From NCBI GenBank assembly GCA_015520485.1, contig WAPX01000044.1:1-64000 (forward strand): a stretch of 64,000 nucleotides of DNA. Reading direction: 5' to 3'. This DNA comes from Archaeoglobaceae archaeon. Lineage in GTDB: Archaea; Halobacteriota; Archaeoglobi; Archaeoglobales; Archaeoglobaceae. Under the pieces are notes generated by a model, which worked only from the letters and a program-made list of their open reading frames with translations, did no database searches and was not told where the DNA came from. Made by a program: the position numbers and the translations under genes. This document shows, in pieces, positions 37,098 through 44,800 of this stretch. The first letter of the stretch is position 1; every line of letters begins with the position of its first letter.

Positions 37098-37145
37098 AGT
37101 CGTCGTTTAGAGAGTTGTTTAACAGCTCTCTATTCGGGGGGTGTG
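36995..37145 (+). promoter_or_regulatory. Probable ribosome-mediated attenuator of the aromatic operon
   Basis: Five complementary segments alternate: S1 GGCTCTC 36995-37001, S2 GAGAGCC 37040-37046, S3 GGCTCTCT 37049-37056, S4 TAGAGAG 37108-37114 and S5 CTCTCTA 37126-37132. S1:S2 gives 7 pairs, S2:S3 gives 6 with a CGGG loop and S3:S4 gives 7. S4:S5, extended to TAGAGAGTTG with CAGCTCTCTA, gives 10 with a TTTAA loop. Neighbouring pairings exclude each other. The aromatic codon run lies exactly between S3 and S4, and S5 ends three bases before the GGGGGGTG ribosome site (37136-37143) of the first enzyme. A ribosome stalled on the first Tyr codon (37056) would cover S2/S3 and leave S4:S5 free. 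One reaching the stop would approach S4. Whether the output is termination or translation initiation is open. Confidence 0.65.
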
Positions 37146-37149
37146 CTGT

Positions 37150-37941
37150 ATGCTCGATGTCGGCAAAAAAAGGCGTTTGAAAAGGATTATGCCCGGCGGC
37201 AAAACCCTCATAGTGCCAATGGACCACGGGATAAGCTCTCCGGTGAGCGGAATTCAGAAAATAGACGAAATTCTCGAAAGAATAGACGGCCTGTGCGATG
37301 CGGTTGTTCTTCACAAAGGGGTCGTGAAGAATTCAGAATACGTGGAGAACATGAATTCAGCGCTCATTGTGCATTTAAGCGGTTCAACAAAATACCACGC
37401 AAACGAAAAGGTGATCGTGTGCTCGGTGGAAAAGGCAATAGCTCTTGGAGCTGATGGTGTCAGCATACACGTGAACATCGGAAGCGATAACGAGTGTGAG
37501 CAGCTCAGAGATGCTGGGATGGTTTCGGAGCTGTGCGACAGCTACGGAATTCCGCTTCTCGCAATGATGTACCCGAGAGGCAGGGACGTTGAAGTCAGCA
37601 CGGAAACGGTAAAGCACGCTGTGAGAGTTGGATACGAACTGGGGGCTGACATAGTCAAAACAAGCTACACCGGAAGTGTGGAGAGCTTTTCAGAAGTCGT
37701 GGAGTACTGCGATGTACCCGTTGTTGTGGCTGGAGGAAGTAAGAAAAACGGCGAAGAGCTTCTGGAGGAGGTCAGAGGTGCTGTGCTCGCGGGTGCAGCA
37801 GGAGTTGCGATAGGCAGAAACGTGTTTCAGGCTGACAGACCGGAGGAGGTAGTAAAGGATTTAAGGCGTGTGATACACGGTAGCACAACCGGAGTGGAGG
37901 TGCTCTATGAAGGAAATCTGGTTGCTGACAGAAGGGGATAG
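37150..37941 (+). CDS. aroA': 2-amino-3,7-dideoxy-D-threo-hept-6-ulosonate (ADH) synthase
   Basis: The 263-residue class I aldolase TIM barrel has TLIVPMDHGISSP near the N-terminus, GADGVSIHVNIGS, LLAMMYPRG, and GADIVKTSYTGS with the Schiff-base lysine. VVVAGGSK and AGVAIGRNVFQ form the phosphate site. It joins 6-deoxy-5-ketofructose 1-phosphate and aspartate semialdehyde in the archaeal route to dehydroquinate, which replaces DAHP synthase. I take ATG 37150, which has GGGGGGTG six bases ahead, rather than GTG 37141 inside that site. First enzyme of the aromatic operon, directly behind the leader peptide. Confidence 0.94.
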   Translation: MLDVGKKRRLKRIMPGGKTLIVPMDHGISSPVSGIQKIDEILERIDGLCDAVVLHKGVVKNSEYVENMNSALIVHLSGSTKYHANEKVIVCSVEKAIALGADGVSIHVNIGSDNECEQLRDAGMVSELCDSYGIPLLAMMYPRGRDVEVSTETVKHAVRVGYELGADIVKTSYTGSVESFSEVVEYCDVPVVVAGGSKKNGEELLEEVRGAVLAGAAGVAIGRNVFQADRPEEVVKDLRRVIHGSTTGVEVLYEGNLVADRRG

Positions 37942-38923
37942 CTGGGATGAAGTAAAGGAGCAGGTAAAGGATGCGATAGAGATAGGATTTACCGGAGTTG
38001 TGGTTGACGAGGCTTACGCTGACAAAGCCAGAAAACTCGGCAGAATAGGCGTTGTTGCAAAAAAGGGAATGAGGGGGAAGGTTGACGGAAAAGACGCTTA
38101 CTTCATAGATATCAGCTCTGCAGACGAACAACTCAAGGCAATAGAGCTGTCGAGCGATGCAACCTACCTTTTCCTGCGGTTCTCGGACTGGAGAATAATT
38201 CCGCTCGAAAACCTGATAGCGATGAAAAAGGGGGCTAAGCTGATAGCCGAGGTGAACAGCATAGATGACGCCAAGGTCGTGCTCACAACTCTCGAAAAAG
38301 GTGCTGACGGAATAGCAATCAGAGGTGCTGACAGAGAAGAGATGCTCGAATTCCACAGAGCCGTAGCTGAGGAGGCTGGAAAACTTAACCTCAAGAGTGC
38401 GGTGGTGGAGGAGATAAGACCGCTTGGAGTTGGAGAGAGGGTGTGCGTCGACACAGTAACTATGATGAGCGTCGGAGAGGGAATGCTCGTCGGCAGCAGT
38501 GCGGCGTTCATGTTCCTCGTTGGAAGTGAGAGCGAGGAGAGCGAATACGTTGCTTCGAGACCTTTCAGGGTTAACGCCGGATGCGTAAGCTCTTACGTGA
38601 AGGTTGGAGAGAAAACGAAGTACTTAGCCGAGCTGAAAGCAGGGGATGAGGTGGAAATAGTCAGACACGACGGCGCAGTCAGGAAAAGCTACGTGGGCAG
38701 GGTAAAGATCGAGAGAAGGCCACTCGTCCTGATAAGGGCGAAGGCTGGAAACGAGGAAGGCGTGGTCATACTGCAGAATGCCGAAACGATAAAACTGGTG
38801 GCTCCGGGTGGAAAGCACGTTTCAGTTGCAGAACTGAAGCCGGGAGATGAAGTTCTCGTATGGCTTGGAAAGAAAGCAAGGCATTTTGGAGTTGGTGTTG
38901 ACGAGTACATAGTTGAAAAGTAG
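37907..38923 (+). CDS. aroB': 3-dehydroquinate synthase II (archaeal, NAD-dependent)
   Basis: The 338-residue protein belongs to the archaeal dehydroquinate synthase II family. It begins KEIWLLTEGDSWDEVKEQV, with central VLTTLEKGADGIAIRG, RVCVDTVTMMSVGEGMLVGSS and FLVGSESEESEYVASRPFRVNAG. Near the C-terminus lies LVRHDG-like EIVRHDGAVRKSYVGRVKIERRPLVLI. It oxidatively deaminates and cyclises the ADH synthase product to 3-dehydroquinate. Its start overlaps the upstream gene by 35 bases, so they are tightly coupled. Confidence 0.94.
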   Translation: MKEIWLLTEGDSWDEVKEQVKDAIEIGFTGVVVDEAYADKARKLGRIGVVAKKGMRGKVDGKDAYFIDISSADEQLKAIELSSDATYLFLRFSDWRIIPLENLIAMKKGAKLIAEVNSIDDAKVVLTTLEKGADGIAIRGADREEMLEFHRAVAEEAGKLNLKSAVVEEIRPLGVGERVCVDTVTMMSVGEGMLVGSSAAFMFLVGSESEESEYVASRPFRVNAGCVSSYVKVGEKTKYLAELKAGDEVEIVRHDGAVRKSYVGRVKIERRPLVLIRAKAGNEEGVVILQNAETIKLVAPGGKHVSVAELKPGDEVLVWLGKKARHFGVGVDEYIVEK

Positions 38924-38990
38924 GCTGAGTAAAAACAGATTTTAATTTATTTTAGCAAAGTTTTAGCAAATTAACAGTTAAAGTGGTAGT

Positions 38991-39614
38991 ATGGCTGGCA
39001 GAATAGTCGTTTCAGCGAGAAACATGGATGAGACAAAAGCTGACGCTGATGTCGTGGAGTTCAGACTGGACCTGTTTCCGTCCCTCCCCTCTCTGGAAGA
39101 GGTAAAATCGGTAAAAAAGGTGAAAATACTGACGGTAAGAAGGCCCGAAGACGGCGGGAAGTTTGAAGGTGACGAAGAGGAGAGACTTGCAATCTTCAGA
39201 AAATACTGCGAACTCTTCGATTACGCAGATGTGGAAGTTTACGCAGGTGACGAGTTCTTCGACTTGCCCTGCAGAATCATAGAGTCCTACCACAACTTCA
39301 AAAGAACGCCGGACTTCGAAGAGTTGAAAGACATGGTCGAAAGCAGGAGGGGCGAGATATTCAAAATAGCGACGATGGGAAAGGACAGAAAAGATGTACT
39401 GACCGTAACAAAACTCCTCTGCGAGTACGATAAAGTCGTGGCGTTTCTTATGGGAGAGAGTTTTTCGTTCACAAGGGTTCTCGCAGTCGCTCTCGGCGCC
39501 CCTTTCATATACTGTTCGGCAGAAAAAGCAGTTGCACCCGGGCAGTTAAGCGTGGATGAAGCGAAACTCGTTTTGAGCGTGCTGAACAATGGTAAAAGTT
39601 TTTGCTTAAAGTGA
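38991..39614 (+). CDS. aroD: 3-dehydroquinate dehydratase, type I
   Basis: The 207-residue TIM-barrel enzyme has VVEFRLDLFPSL (substrate-binding Glu and Arg), KILTVRRPEDGG, CRIIESYHNFKRTP with the catalytic His, and EIFKIATMGKDRKD with the Schiff-base Lys. It converts 3-dehydroquinate to 3-dehydroshikimate. The gap of 67 bases from aroB' contains A+T-rich DNA (GATTTTAATTTATTTTAG) that could hold an internal promoter. The stop is four bases before the TyrA-PheA gene. Confidence 0.94.
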   Translation: MAGRIVVSARNMDETKADADVVEFRLDLFPSLPSLEEVKSVKKVKILTVRRPEDGGKFEGDEEERLAIFRKYCELFDYADVEVYAGDEFFDLPCRIIESYHNFKRTPDFEELKDMVESRRGEIFKIATMGKDRKDVLTVTKLLCEYDKVVAFLMGESFSFTRVLAVALGAPFIYCSAEKAVAPGQLSVDEAKLVLSVLNNGKSFCLK

Positions 39615-39618
39615 GAGT

Positions 39619-41481
39619 ATGAAACCAAACTTTCTTATTTACGGTGCTGGAAGAATGGGAAAGTTCTTTAGAGACTTCTTCTTTTCGAGAGGTTACAGGG
39701 TAAAGTGTTACGACGTTTTGCCCGAGAGAAGAGATACGGAAAGTCTGGATGGAGACGTTGTATTCCTGTGCGTGCCGATGCAGTGCATAGGTGAGGCTGT
39801 CGAGGACATAGCTGTGAGAAATCCAAAAGCACTCGTCGTGGACATAGCGTCGATAAAGTCGTTTTCAATACCCCACCTTGACTCGTCTGGCCTGGATTAC
39901 ATGAGCATTCACCCGATGTTCGGGCCTGACAGCGAGATCGGTTTATCAAACATAATAGTCGTCAGAAAAAGCGGCAGAAAAGAGGAAGAAGTCGTACTGC
40001 AGGAGTTCAAAAATGCCGGTGCGATTCTGAGCGAGTTAACACCGGAAGAGCACGACGCAAAGATGGCTGAAATTCAGGGACTGAGTCACTTCCTGCTCGT
40101 TGGAATGGCGTACTTTCTTAAAGGCAGGTTCAGCAGGGATGATTTGAAGTTTGCATCACCCATCTTCGCCACGATGTACAAGCTCGCTTCGAGGATAGTC
40201 AATCAGGACTGGAGCATGTACTGGCACATACAGAGAAATGCCGAAGTTATCAGAGAAGAGCTGATAAAAAGTCTGGAAGAGCTGGACAGGAAGTTCAGAG
40301 ACAAAAAGAAGTTTGAAGAAATATTTTCCACTCTGAAAGAAGAGTTTGACGATTACACCAACAGCACGCTAATACTCGACGCCTGCAAGGCGACGTGGGA
40401 CGTTTCCACGATGGAGCTGCTGAGGGGTTACATAAGAGTTGTTGATTCGCTCATACTGAGGCTCGTAGAGAGGAGAACTTCTGCTGGAAGGAGAATAGCC
40501 CTTCACAAGAGAGACAGAAATGAACCGATAGAAATAGCGGAGGTCGAGGAGGTAAAGATAAAGGATTTGCTCTCGAAAACTGACCTCAGCCCCATTCACG
40601 TTCAGGAGATATTTGAGAGGATAATGGACTTAACGAAGGAGGAAGAATACAGGGTTACCGGGATAAAGAAGACGTTGGCCGTTCTCGGTCCGGCAGGAAG
40701 TTTCAGCGAAGAGGCGGCACTGAAGCTCGTAGGCTCTCGATTGCCCCTGAAGTACTGCAGCAACACGGATGAGATAATAAAGTGCGTGGAAAGCGGAGCT
40801 GCAGATTACGGACTTGTGCCGATAGAGAATTCCGTAAACGGGACTGTAATCGCAGTTCTGGACGCCCTGATGAGCGCCGACGTTGAGGTTTTCGGAGAAA
40901 CAACTCTCAAAATAGTCCACTGCCTCGTGGCAAAGAGGCCTCTCGAACTGAAGGACATAAGGGCTGTCTACTCTCACCCACAGGCAATAGCCCAGTGCAT
41001 GGGGTTCATAAACAACTACCTGAAAGCAGAACTCCACTACACCAAAAGCACTTCTGATGCCGTGTCGCTGCTCGACGACTACAGTGCTGCCATAGTTTCT
41101 GAGAACGCAGCCAGACTGTACAGGCTTTACATACTGAGAAAAGGAATTCAGGACGTAAAAACAAACGAGACGAGGTTCTACCTGATAAGAAAGAGGGGAA
41201 GAGGTGAAAGAAAGGGAAACATCACATCGCTCTTCTTTGGAGTTGAGGACAGGCCGGGCGCTCTGAAGGACGTGTTAGAGGTTTTCTACAGCAGAGGCAT
41301 AAACCTGAGAAAACTCGAATCGAGGCCTGCAAGAACCGGTCTTGGAGACTACGTTTTCTTCGTCGAGGTTGAGAAAAAACTCGAAGAGGAAGACCTCAAA
41401 GAGCTGAGAGAAGTGACGACTTTTTACCACGTAATAGGCGTTTTCGACCACGTGAAAAAACTTGACGTTTGGAATAATTAA
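39619..41481 (+). CDS. Trifunctional prephenate dehydrogenase / chorismate mutase / prephenate dehydratase with ACT domain
   Basis: The 620-residue fusion has four parts. A TyrA dehydrogenase comes first (about 1-270; NAD-binding IYGAGRMGKFFRDFFFSRG, HPMFGPDS, EIQGLSHF). An AroQ chorismate mutase helix unit follows (about 275-345; LLRGYIRVVDSLILRLVERR). A periplasmic-binding-like prephenate dehydratase is third (about 352-530; AVLGPAGSFSEEAA, VPIENSVNGTV, NETRFYLI). A C-terminal ACT domain (about 538-615) has GALKDVLEVFYSRGINL and ESRP for Phe binding. It thus makes both 4-hydroxyphenylpyruvate and phenylpyruvate from chorismate. This arrangement is known in Archaeoglobus. The operon thereby covers Tyr and Phe supply, with allosteric control by Phe through ACT. 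Confidence 0.94.
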   Translation: MKPNFLIYGAGRMGKFFRDFFFSRGYRVKCYDVLPERRDTESLDGDVVFLCVPMQCIGEAVEDIAVRNPKALVVDIASIKSFSIPHLDSSGLDYMSIHPMFGPDSEIGLSNIIVVRKSGRKEEEVVLQEFKNAGAILSELTPEEHDAKMAEIQGLSHFLLVGMAYFLKGRFSRDDLKFASPIFATMYKLASRIVNQDWSMYWHIQRNAEVIREELIKSLEELDRKFRDKKKFEEIFSTLKEEFDDYTNSTLILDACKATWDVSTMELLRGYIRVVDSLILRLVERRTSAGRRIALHKRDRNEPIEIAEVEEVKIKDLLSKTDLSPIHVQEIFERIMDLTKEEEYRVTGIKKTLAVLGPAGSFSEEAALKLVGSRLPLKYCSNTDEIIKCVESGAADYGLVPIENSVNGTVIAVLDALMSADVEVFGETTLKIVHCLVAKRPLELKDIRAVYSHPQAIAQCMGFINNYLKAELHYTKSTSDAVSLLDDYSAAIVSENAARLYRLYILRKGIQDVKTNETRFYLIRKRGRGERKGNITSLFFGVEDRPGALKDVLEVFYSRGINLRKLESRPARTGLGDYVFFVEVEKKLEEEDLKELREVTTFYHVIGVFDHVKKLDVWNN

Positions 41482-41632
41482 ATTGCTCCAATTTATCACC
41501 TGTTTAGTTTTAGAGAAATTCTATGTAGATATAGTTACACAGGTTCGATTTTTATTTCACAACCGTTTTAGTAAAGTATTTATATTCTGGTTTGTCCCGA
41601 TTATCCCGAGTCAGAAGCTCGGCGGTGAACGC

Positions 41633-41782
41633 ATGTCAGAGGCGGGAGAGGTTATAGAAATTCCGGAGTGCTGCGAAAAATGCAAATACTTTGAGGATTG
41701 CCTGAACGGAAAAAGAGAGGTTTGCGTGTTCAGGGAGCACATAAAAATTCAACTATTAGCTTTGCCGCAAGAGAAGGGGTAA
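41633..41782 (+). CDS. Small Cys-rich protein, probable metal-binding
   Basis: The 49-residue product has Cys at 13, 14, 17, 23 and 31 (PECCEKCKYFEDCLNGKREVC), a spacing suited to a zinc or Fe-S knuckle, and a short helical tail. A TATTTATATT box at 41577-41586 and GGTGA five bases before the ATG support expression. A longer frame beginning at 41462 exists but starts in A+T-rich DNA upstream of the promoter. The 3' end overlaps the convergent agmatinase gene by 53 bases. No function can be assigned. Confidence 0.6.
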   Translation: MSEAGEVIEIPECCEKCKYFEDCLNGKREVCVFREHIKIQLLALPQEKG

Positions 41783-42545
41783 CCTTCTCCGCATCGGGTA
41801 CAACTTCAACGACGTCAATACCGACAATCCTGCTGCCAAACGCTTTGAGGAAATCCAGATAGACCGCAGGCCGCAGACCGAAGGGTTCCGGAGTCGAGAC
41901 TCCGGGAGCGTAAGCGGGATCAAACGCATCCATGTCTACTGAGAGGTATATTTTTTCGGGCAGCTCTCTTTTCAGCTCTTTGATGATCTCATTCCACCTT
42001 TTTTCACACTCAAACGATGTGTAAAACTTTACGCCTTCGCTCTCCGCAAATTCTAACTCCTGCCTCGTACAGCTCCTGACGCCGATTAAAACAACCTCGT
42101 GTTTTTCCATTATCCTCCTGACGGTGCAGGCGTGGTTGTAAATGCTTCCGTCGAATTCATCCCTCATGTCGAAGTGAGCGTCAAAAACTACGAAGCAAAC
42201 TTCCTTGTCAAAGTTTTCGGAAACAGCATACGTAACTGTATGCTCACCGCCAAGCATTACCGTTTTTTTACCCTCAAAACCTTTCATAAACGTGCTGACC
42301 TCGAGCATTAAGTCCTGAAAGTTTCCGTCAGCGCAAACGTTTCCGGCGTCGAAGGAAGGTTTAACGTCTCTGCCAAAGAACACTGAAAAGTCCTCAAAGT
42401 TCCAGCTCGCCTCTCTTATCGCAGTTGGAGCAAATCTCGATCCGGGTTTGAAGGACTGGGTCGCATCGTAAGGTATGCCGAATAAAACGACTTCAGCATC
42501 CTCCAAGGAAGAACTGGAGCATGCAAAAAAAGAATCTATGTGCAT
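41730..42545 (-). CDS. speB: Agmatinase / ureohydrolase family enzyme
   Basis: The 271-residue enzyme has the binuclear manganese ligands of the arginase family: GGEHTVTYAV, VFDAHFDMRDEF and SVDMDAFDPAYAPGVSTPEP, with DVVEVVPD near the end. It most likely hydrolyses agmatine to putrescine and urea. It sits 22 bases downstream of the aIF5A gene on the same strand. Polyamine-derived aminobutyl or agmatine groups modify aIF5A, so the pairing makes sense. Specificity among guanidino substrates is not provable from sequence. Confidence 0.92.
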   Translation of the reverse strand: MHIDSFFACSSSSLEDAEVVLFGIPYDATQSFKPGSRFAPTAIREASWNFEDFSVFFGRDVKPSFDAGNVCADGNFQDLMLEVSTFMKGFEGKKTVMLGGEHTVTYAVSENFDKEVCFVVFDAHFDMRDEFDGSIYNHACTVRRIMEKHEVVLIGVRSCTRQELEFAESEGVKFYTSFECEKRWNEIIKELKRELPEKIYLSVDMDAFDPAYAPGVSTPEPFGLRPAVYLDFLKAFGSRIVGIDVVEVVPDAEKVTPSLAAKLIVEFLCAP

Positions 42546-42567
42546 CTTCTCAATCCTTACCGGTACA

Positions 42568-42951
42568 TTAGCCAGTTACCTTCTCTATTTTTCTCTTGCC
42601 CATGGATTCGATGTAAAAGACCTCCTTTCCAGCTTCGAGCTCCAAACCCTCCGGAACCGTAAGCTCAAACGTTTCGTAGGTCGTTAAATCCATGAGCTGT
42701 GCAACGTTGTTGACGACTGAAATCACCTGTGCCCTTTTCCTTTCCACAATCGGTACGTATATCTTTGCAGTAACGGGCTGTACTATGCTCCTCTTCTGTC
42801 CGTCGAAAATACCTACAGCGTCTATTCTCGCTTTAGCTGCTCCGTGTTTTCCGGGTTTGCTGACGGATATGCTGAGTATCTCACACGGTTCATCGTCTAT
42901 AACAACGTAACCGCCCTCTTTGAGCTGTCTAACCTCTGCCTGCTGCTTCAT
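42568..42951 (-). CDS. eif5a: Translation factor aIF5A
   Basis: The 127-residue protein has the SH3-like N-terminal domain with the modification loop SVSKPGKHGAAKARI, where the Lys in PGKHG becomes hypusine or deoxyhypusine, and the C-terminal OB fold. It promotes translation elongation at difficult motifs. ATG 42951 has AGGTGG seven bases ahead. The nine residues upstream (MKARKKVVI) read from 42978 are probably not translated. Divergent from the endonuclease IV-like gene, with about 60 bases between. Confidence 0.95.
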   Translation of the reverse strand: MKQQAEVRQLKEGGYVVIDDEPCEILSISVSKPGKHGAAKARIDAVGIFDGQKRSIVQPVTAKIYVPIVERKRAQVISVVNNVAQLMDLTTYETFELTVPEGLELEAGKEVFYIESMGKRKIEKVTG

Positions 42952-43015
42952 AATTACCACCTTTTTTCTTGCTTTCACGAACTAATTTAAATATTTTGAC
43001 GTCGATTTTTAAAAC

Positions 43016-43840
43016 ATGCTTTTTGGTGTTGCTGGAGTTCCGCACTCGTCTAAAGGCAGAAGCACGCTCGACGGTGTTAGGGCAATTAAAGAGCTGGGAC
43101 TCGATGCCATGGAAGTTCAGTTCGTCAGAGGAGTGAGAATGAAAGAGAGCAAGGCGAAGGAAGTTGGAATGCTGTCGAAAAAGCTTGGTGTTGCTTTAAC
43201 GGTTCACGCCCCCTACTACATAAACCTGAATTCGGAGGACAAGTTTGAGGCAAGCGTCAGGAGGTTGTACGACTCCGCAAGAATTGGCAGTTTTTTTGAG
43301 GCGAGAGGCGTGGTGTTTCACCCCGGTTACTATCTGAAGTCTTCAAAGCAGAAAGCCTACGAAAGGGTTAAAGCCGGAATTCTGAAGGTTCTGGAGATGT
43401 TGGAGAGAGATGGAATAAATGCCAGACTCAGACCCGAAACAACCGGAAAGGCAACACAGTTTGGAGAGCTGGAGGAACTGCTTAGCCTCTCAGTCGAGCT
43501 TGGAGAGCTTGGATACGACGTGAAGCCGTGCGTCGATTTTGCGCACATCCACGCGAGGTACAGGAGGTTCAACACCTACAGCGAATTCTGCGAAATTCTG
43601 AGAAGTGTAGAGGAAAAGCTCGGGAAAGAAGCTCTCGGTTCCATGCACATGCACCTGAGCGGGATAGACTACGGCATGAGGGGAGAGAGGGAGCATTTAA
43701 ACCTCGAAGAATCTGACATGAACTGGAGAGAACTGCTGAAAGCTCTGAGGGATTTTGATGTTGACGGAGTACTGATATGCGAGAGTCCAAACCTCGAAGG
43801 TGATGCCCTGATGCTTAAAGAGTTTTGGCAGAAGCTGTAG
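43016..43840 (+). CDS. Endonuclease IV-like (AP endonuclease 2 / sugar isomerase fold) protein
   Basis: The 274-residue TIM barrel matches archaeal deoxyribonuclease IV-like proteins. GVAGVPHSSKGRS opens it, and TVHAPYYINLNSED, GVVFHPGYYLKSS, LRPETTGKATQFG, PCVDFAHIHARY and MHMHLSGIDYG supply His, Glu and Asp ligands for three zinc ions. It ends with ICESPNLEGDALMLKEF. The predicted role is incision at abasic sites. It differs from bacterial Nfo in detail, so the exact substrate is less certain. A TTTAAATATTTTG box at 42986 suggests a nearly leaderless mRNA. Confidence 0.87.
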   Translation: MLFGVAGVPHSSKGRSTLDGVRAIKELGLDAMEVQFVRGVRMKESKAKEVGMLSKKLGVALTVHAPYYINLNSEDKFEASVRRLYDSARIGSFFEARGVVFHPGYYLKSSKQKAYERVKAGILKVLEMLERDGINARLRPETTGKATQFGELEELLSLSVELGELGYDVKPCVDFAHIHARYRRFNTYSEFCEILRSVEEKLGKEALGSMHMHLSGIDYGMRGEREHLNLEESDMNWRELLKALRDFDVDGVLICESPNLEGDALMLKEFWQKL

Positions 43841-44392
43841 TCAGAGACTAAAGGATATTCTGTAAGCCCTCAGCTCCTCGAAAAACAGCTTTCTGCGGGA
43901 GATTACCTCAATCCTGTAGTTCAGCTCCTCACACTTTCTCTCGACCCTTTCCAGATCCGAAAGAGTTGACAGAATGAGAATTGCTCTGCCGTCTTCCACC
44001 ATAACTTCATCCAGTCTTTCGAGAAACCTGATCGCAACGTCAACTCCTCCTCTCCCACCGTCTATCGCCAGATCCATCCAGTCTCCCCTTTTTTCCCGGC
44101 TTTCAAGTTCGAGGTAAGGCGGGTTAAACAGAACGAGAGTAAAAACCCTCCTCAGTCCAGAGAAAAGGTCGGTTCTTATGACTTCCACGCTCCCTTTCAC
44201 TCTTTTCTTTGCCTCTCTGACAGCGTGAGGTGAAATGTCTGTGGCAACAACAGCTCTGCACATTCCGGCAATTTTGTTTGCTACAAACCCACTACCTGTT
44301 CCCACTTCGAGAACGACGTCTGAAGCTTTAACCTCCTCAAGAGCGACCTGAAGCAGCAGCTCCGAATCCTCAGCTGGCTGATATACCTTCAT
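43841..44392 (-). CDS. HemK2/Mtq2-type methyltransferase
   Basis: The 183-residue SAM methyltransferase begins KVYQPAEDSELLLQVAL, the N-terminal signature of the archaeal/eukaryotic HemK2 group. Motif I is VLEVGTGSGFVANKIA, followed by VVATDISPHAV and catalytic LVLFNPPYLE. Eukaryotic Mtq2 methylates the Gln of the GGQ motif in release factor eRF1, and the archaeal enzyme is expected to act on aRF1. Its stop is adjacent to the end of the convergent endonuclease gene. Upstream is mptD with a 24-base gap. Confidence 0.9.
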   Translation of the reverse strand: MKVYQPAEDSELLLQVALEEVKASDVVLEVGTGSGFVANKIAGMCRAVVATDISPHAVREAKKRVKGSVEVIRTDLFSGLRRVFTLVLFNPPYLELESREKRGDWMDLAIDGGRGGVDVAIRFLERLDEVMVEDGRAILILSTLSDLERVERKCEELNYRIEVISRRKLFFEELRAYRISFSL

Positions 44393-44416
44393 GTTCGGAC
44401 GTACAGGACAGGCTGG

Positions 44417-44800
44417 TTAACGCTTGCCAACCACATCAATCGAAACGAGCTCCATCAACGGGTAATCCCCTTTCCACTCAAGCCTCGCCACAGCTCTGAA
44501 CTTTCCGCAAGCGACAGTTACCTCGGCTCTCAGCATTTCGGGATACAGACTCGTGTAGCCGAATCTGGACTTCTTCTTCCTGAGCGTTTCTCTGTCTATT
44601 TCTACCTTAGCTTTCTCCACGAAAGGTTGAAGTTTCACACAGCTTTCCATCATCTCTTCCACCATATCCGCGTTTTCTTCGCTCACAGGCACGCCAACGA
44701 ACTGATGAAACAGAGCTCCAAGTTTTATTCCCGCTTCAAACCCGGCTTTTGCAGAGTTAACGAGTTCTTCGCACTCATTAAAACCGCTCAAGGATGACAC
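44417..44800 (-). CDS. mptD: Archaeal dihydroneopterin aldolase MptD
   Basis: The 127-residue protein shows the MptD (COG2098, DUF381) pattern: AGFEAGIKLGALFHQFVGVPVS at the N-terminus, SCVKLQPFVEKAKVEID, and RFGYTSLYPEMLRAEVTV, closing with DYPLMELVSIDV. In methanogens and Archaeoglobales MptD releases glycolaldehyde from 7,8-dihydroneopterin on the way to methanopterin. The start overlaps the 3' end of pssA by 23 bases, so it may be in the lipid operon transcriptionally. Confidence 0.82.
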   Translation of the reverse strand: MSSLSGFNECEELVNSAKAGFEAGIKLGALFHQFVGVPVSEENADMVEEMMESCVKLQPFVEKAKVEIDRETLRKKKSRFGYTSLYPEMLRAEVTVACGKFRAVARLEWKGDYPLMELVSIDVVGKR

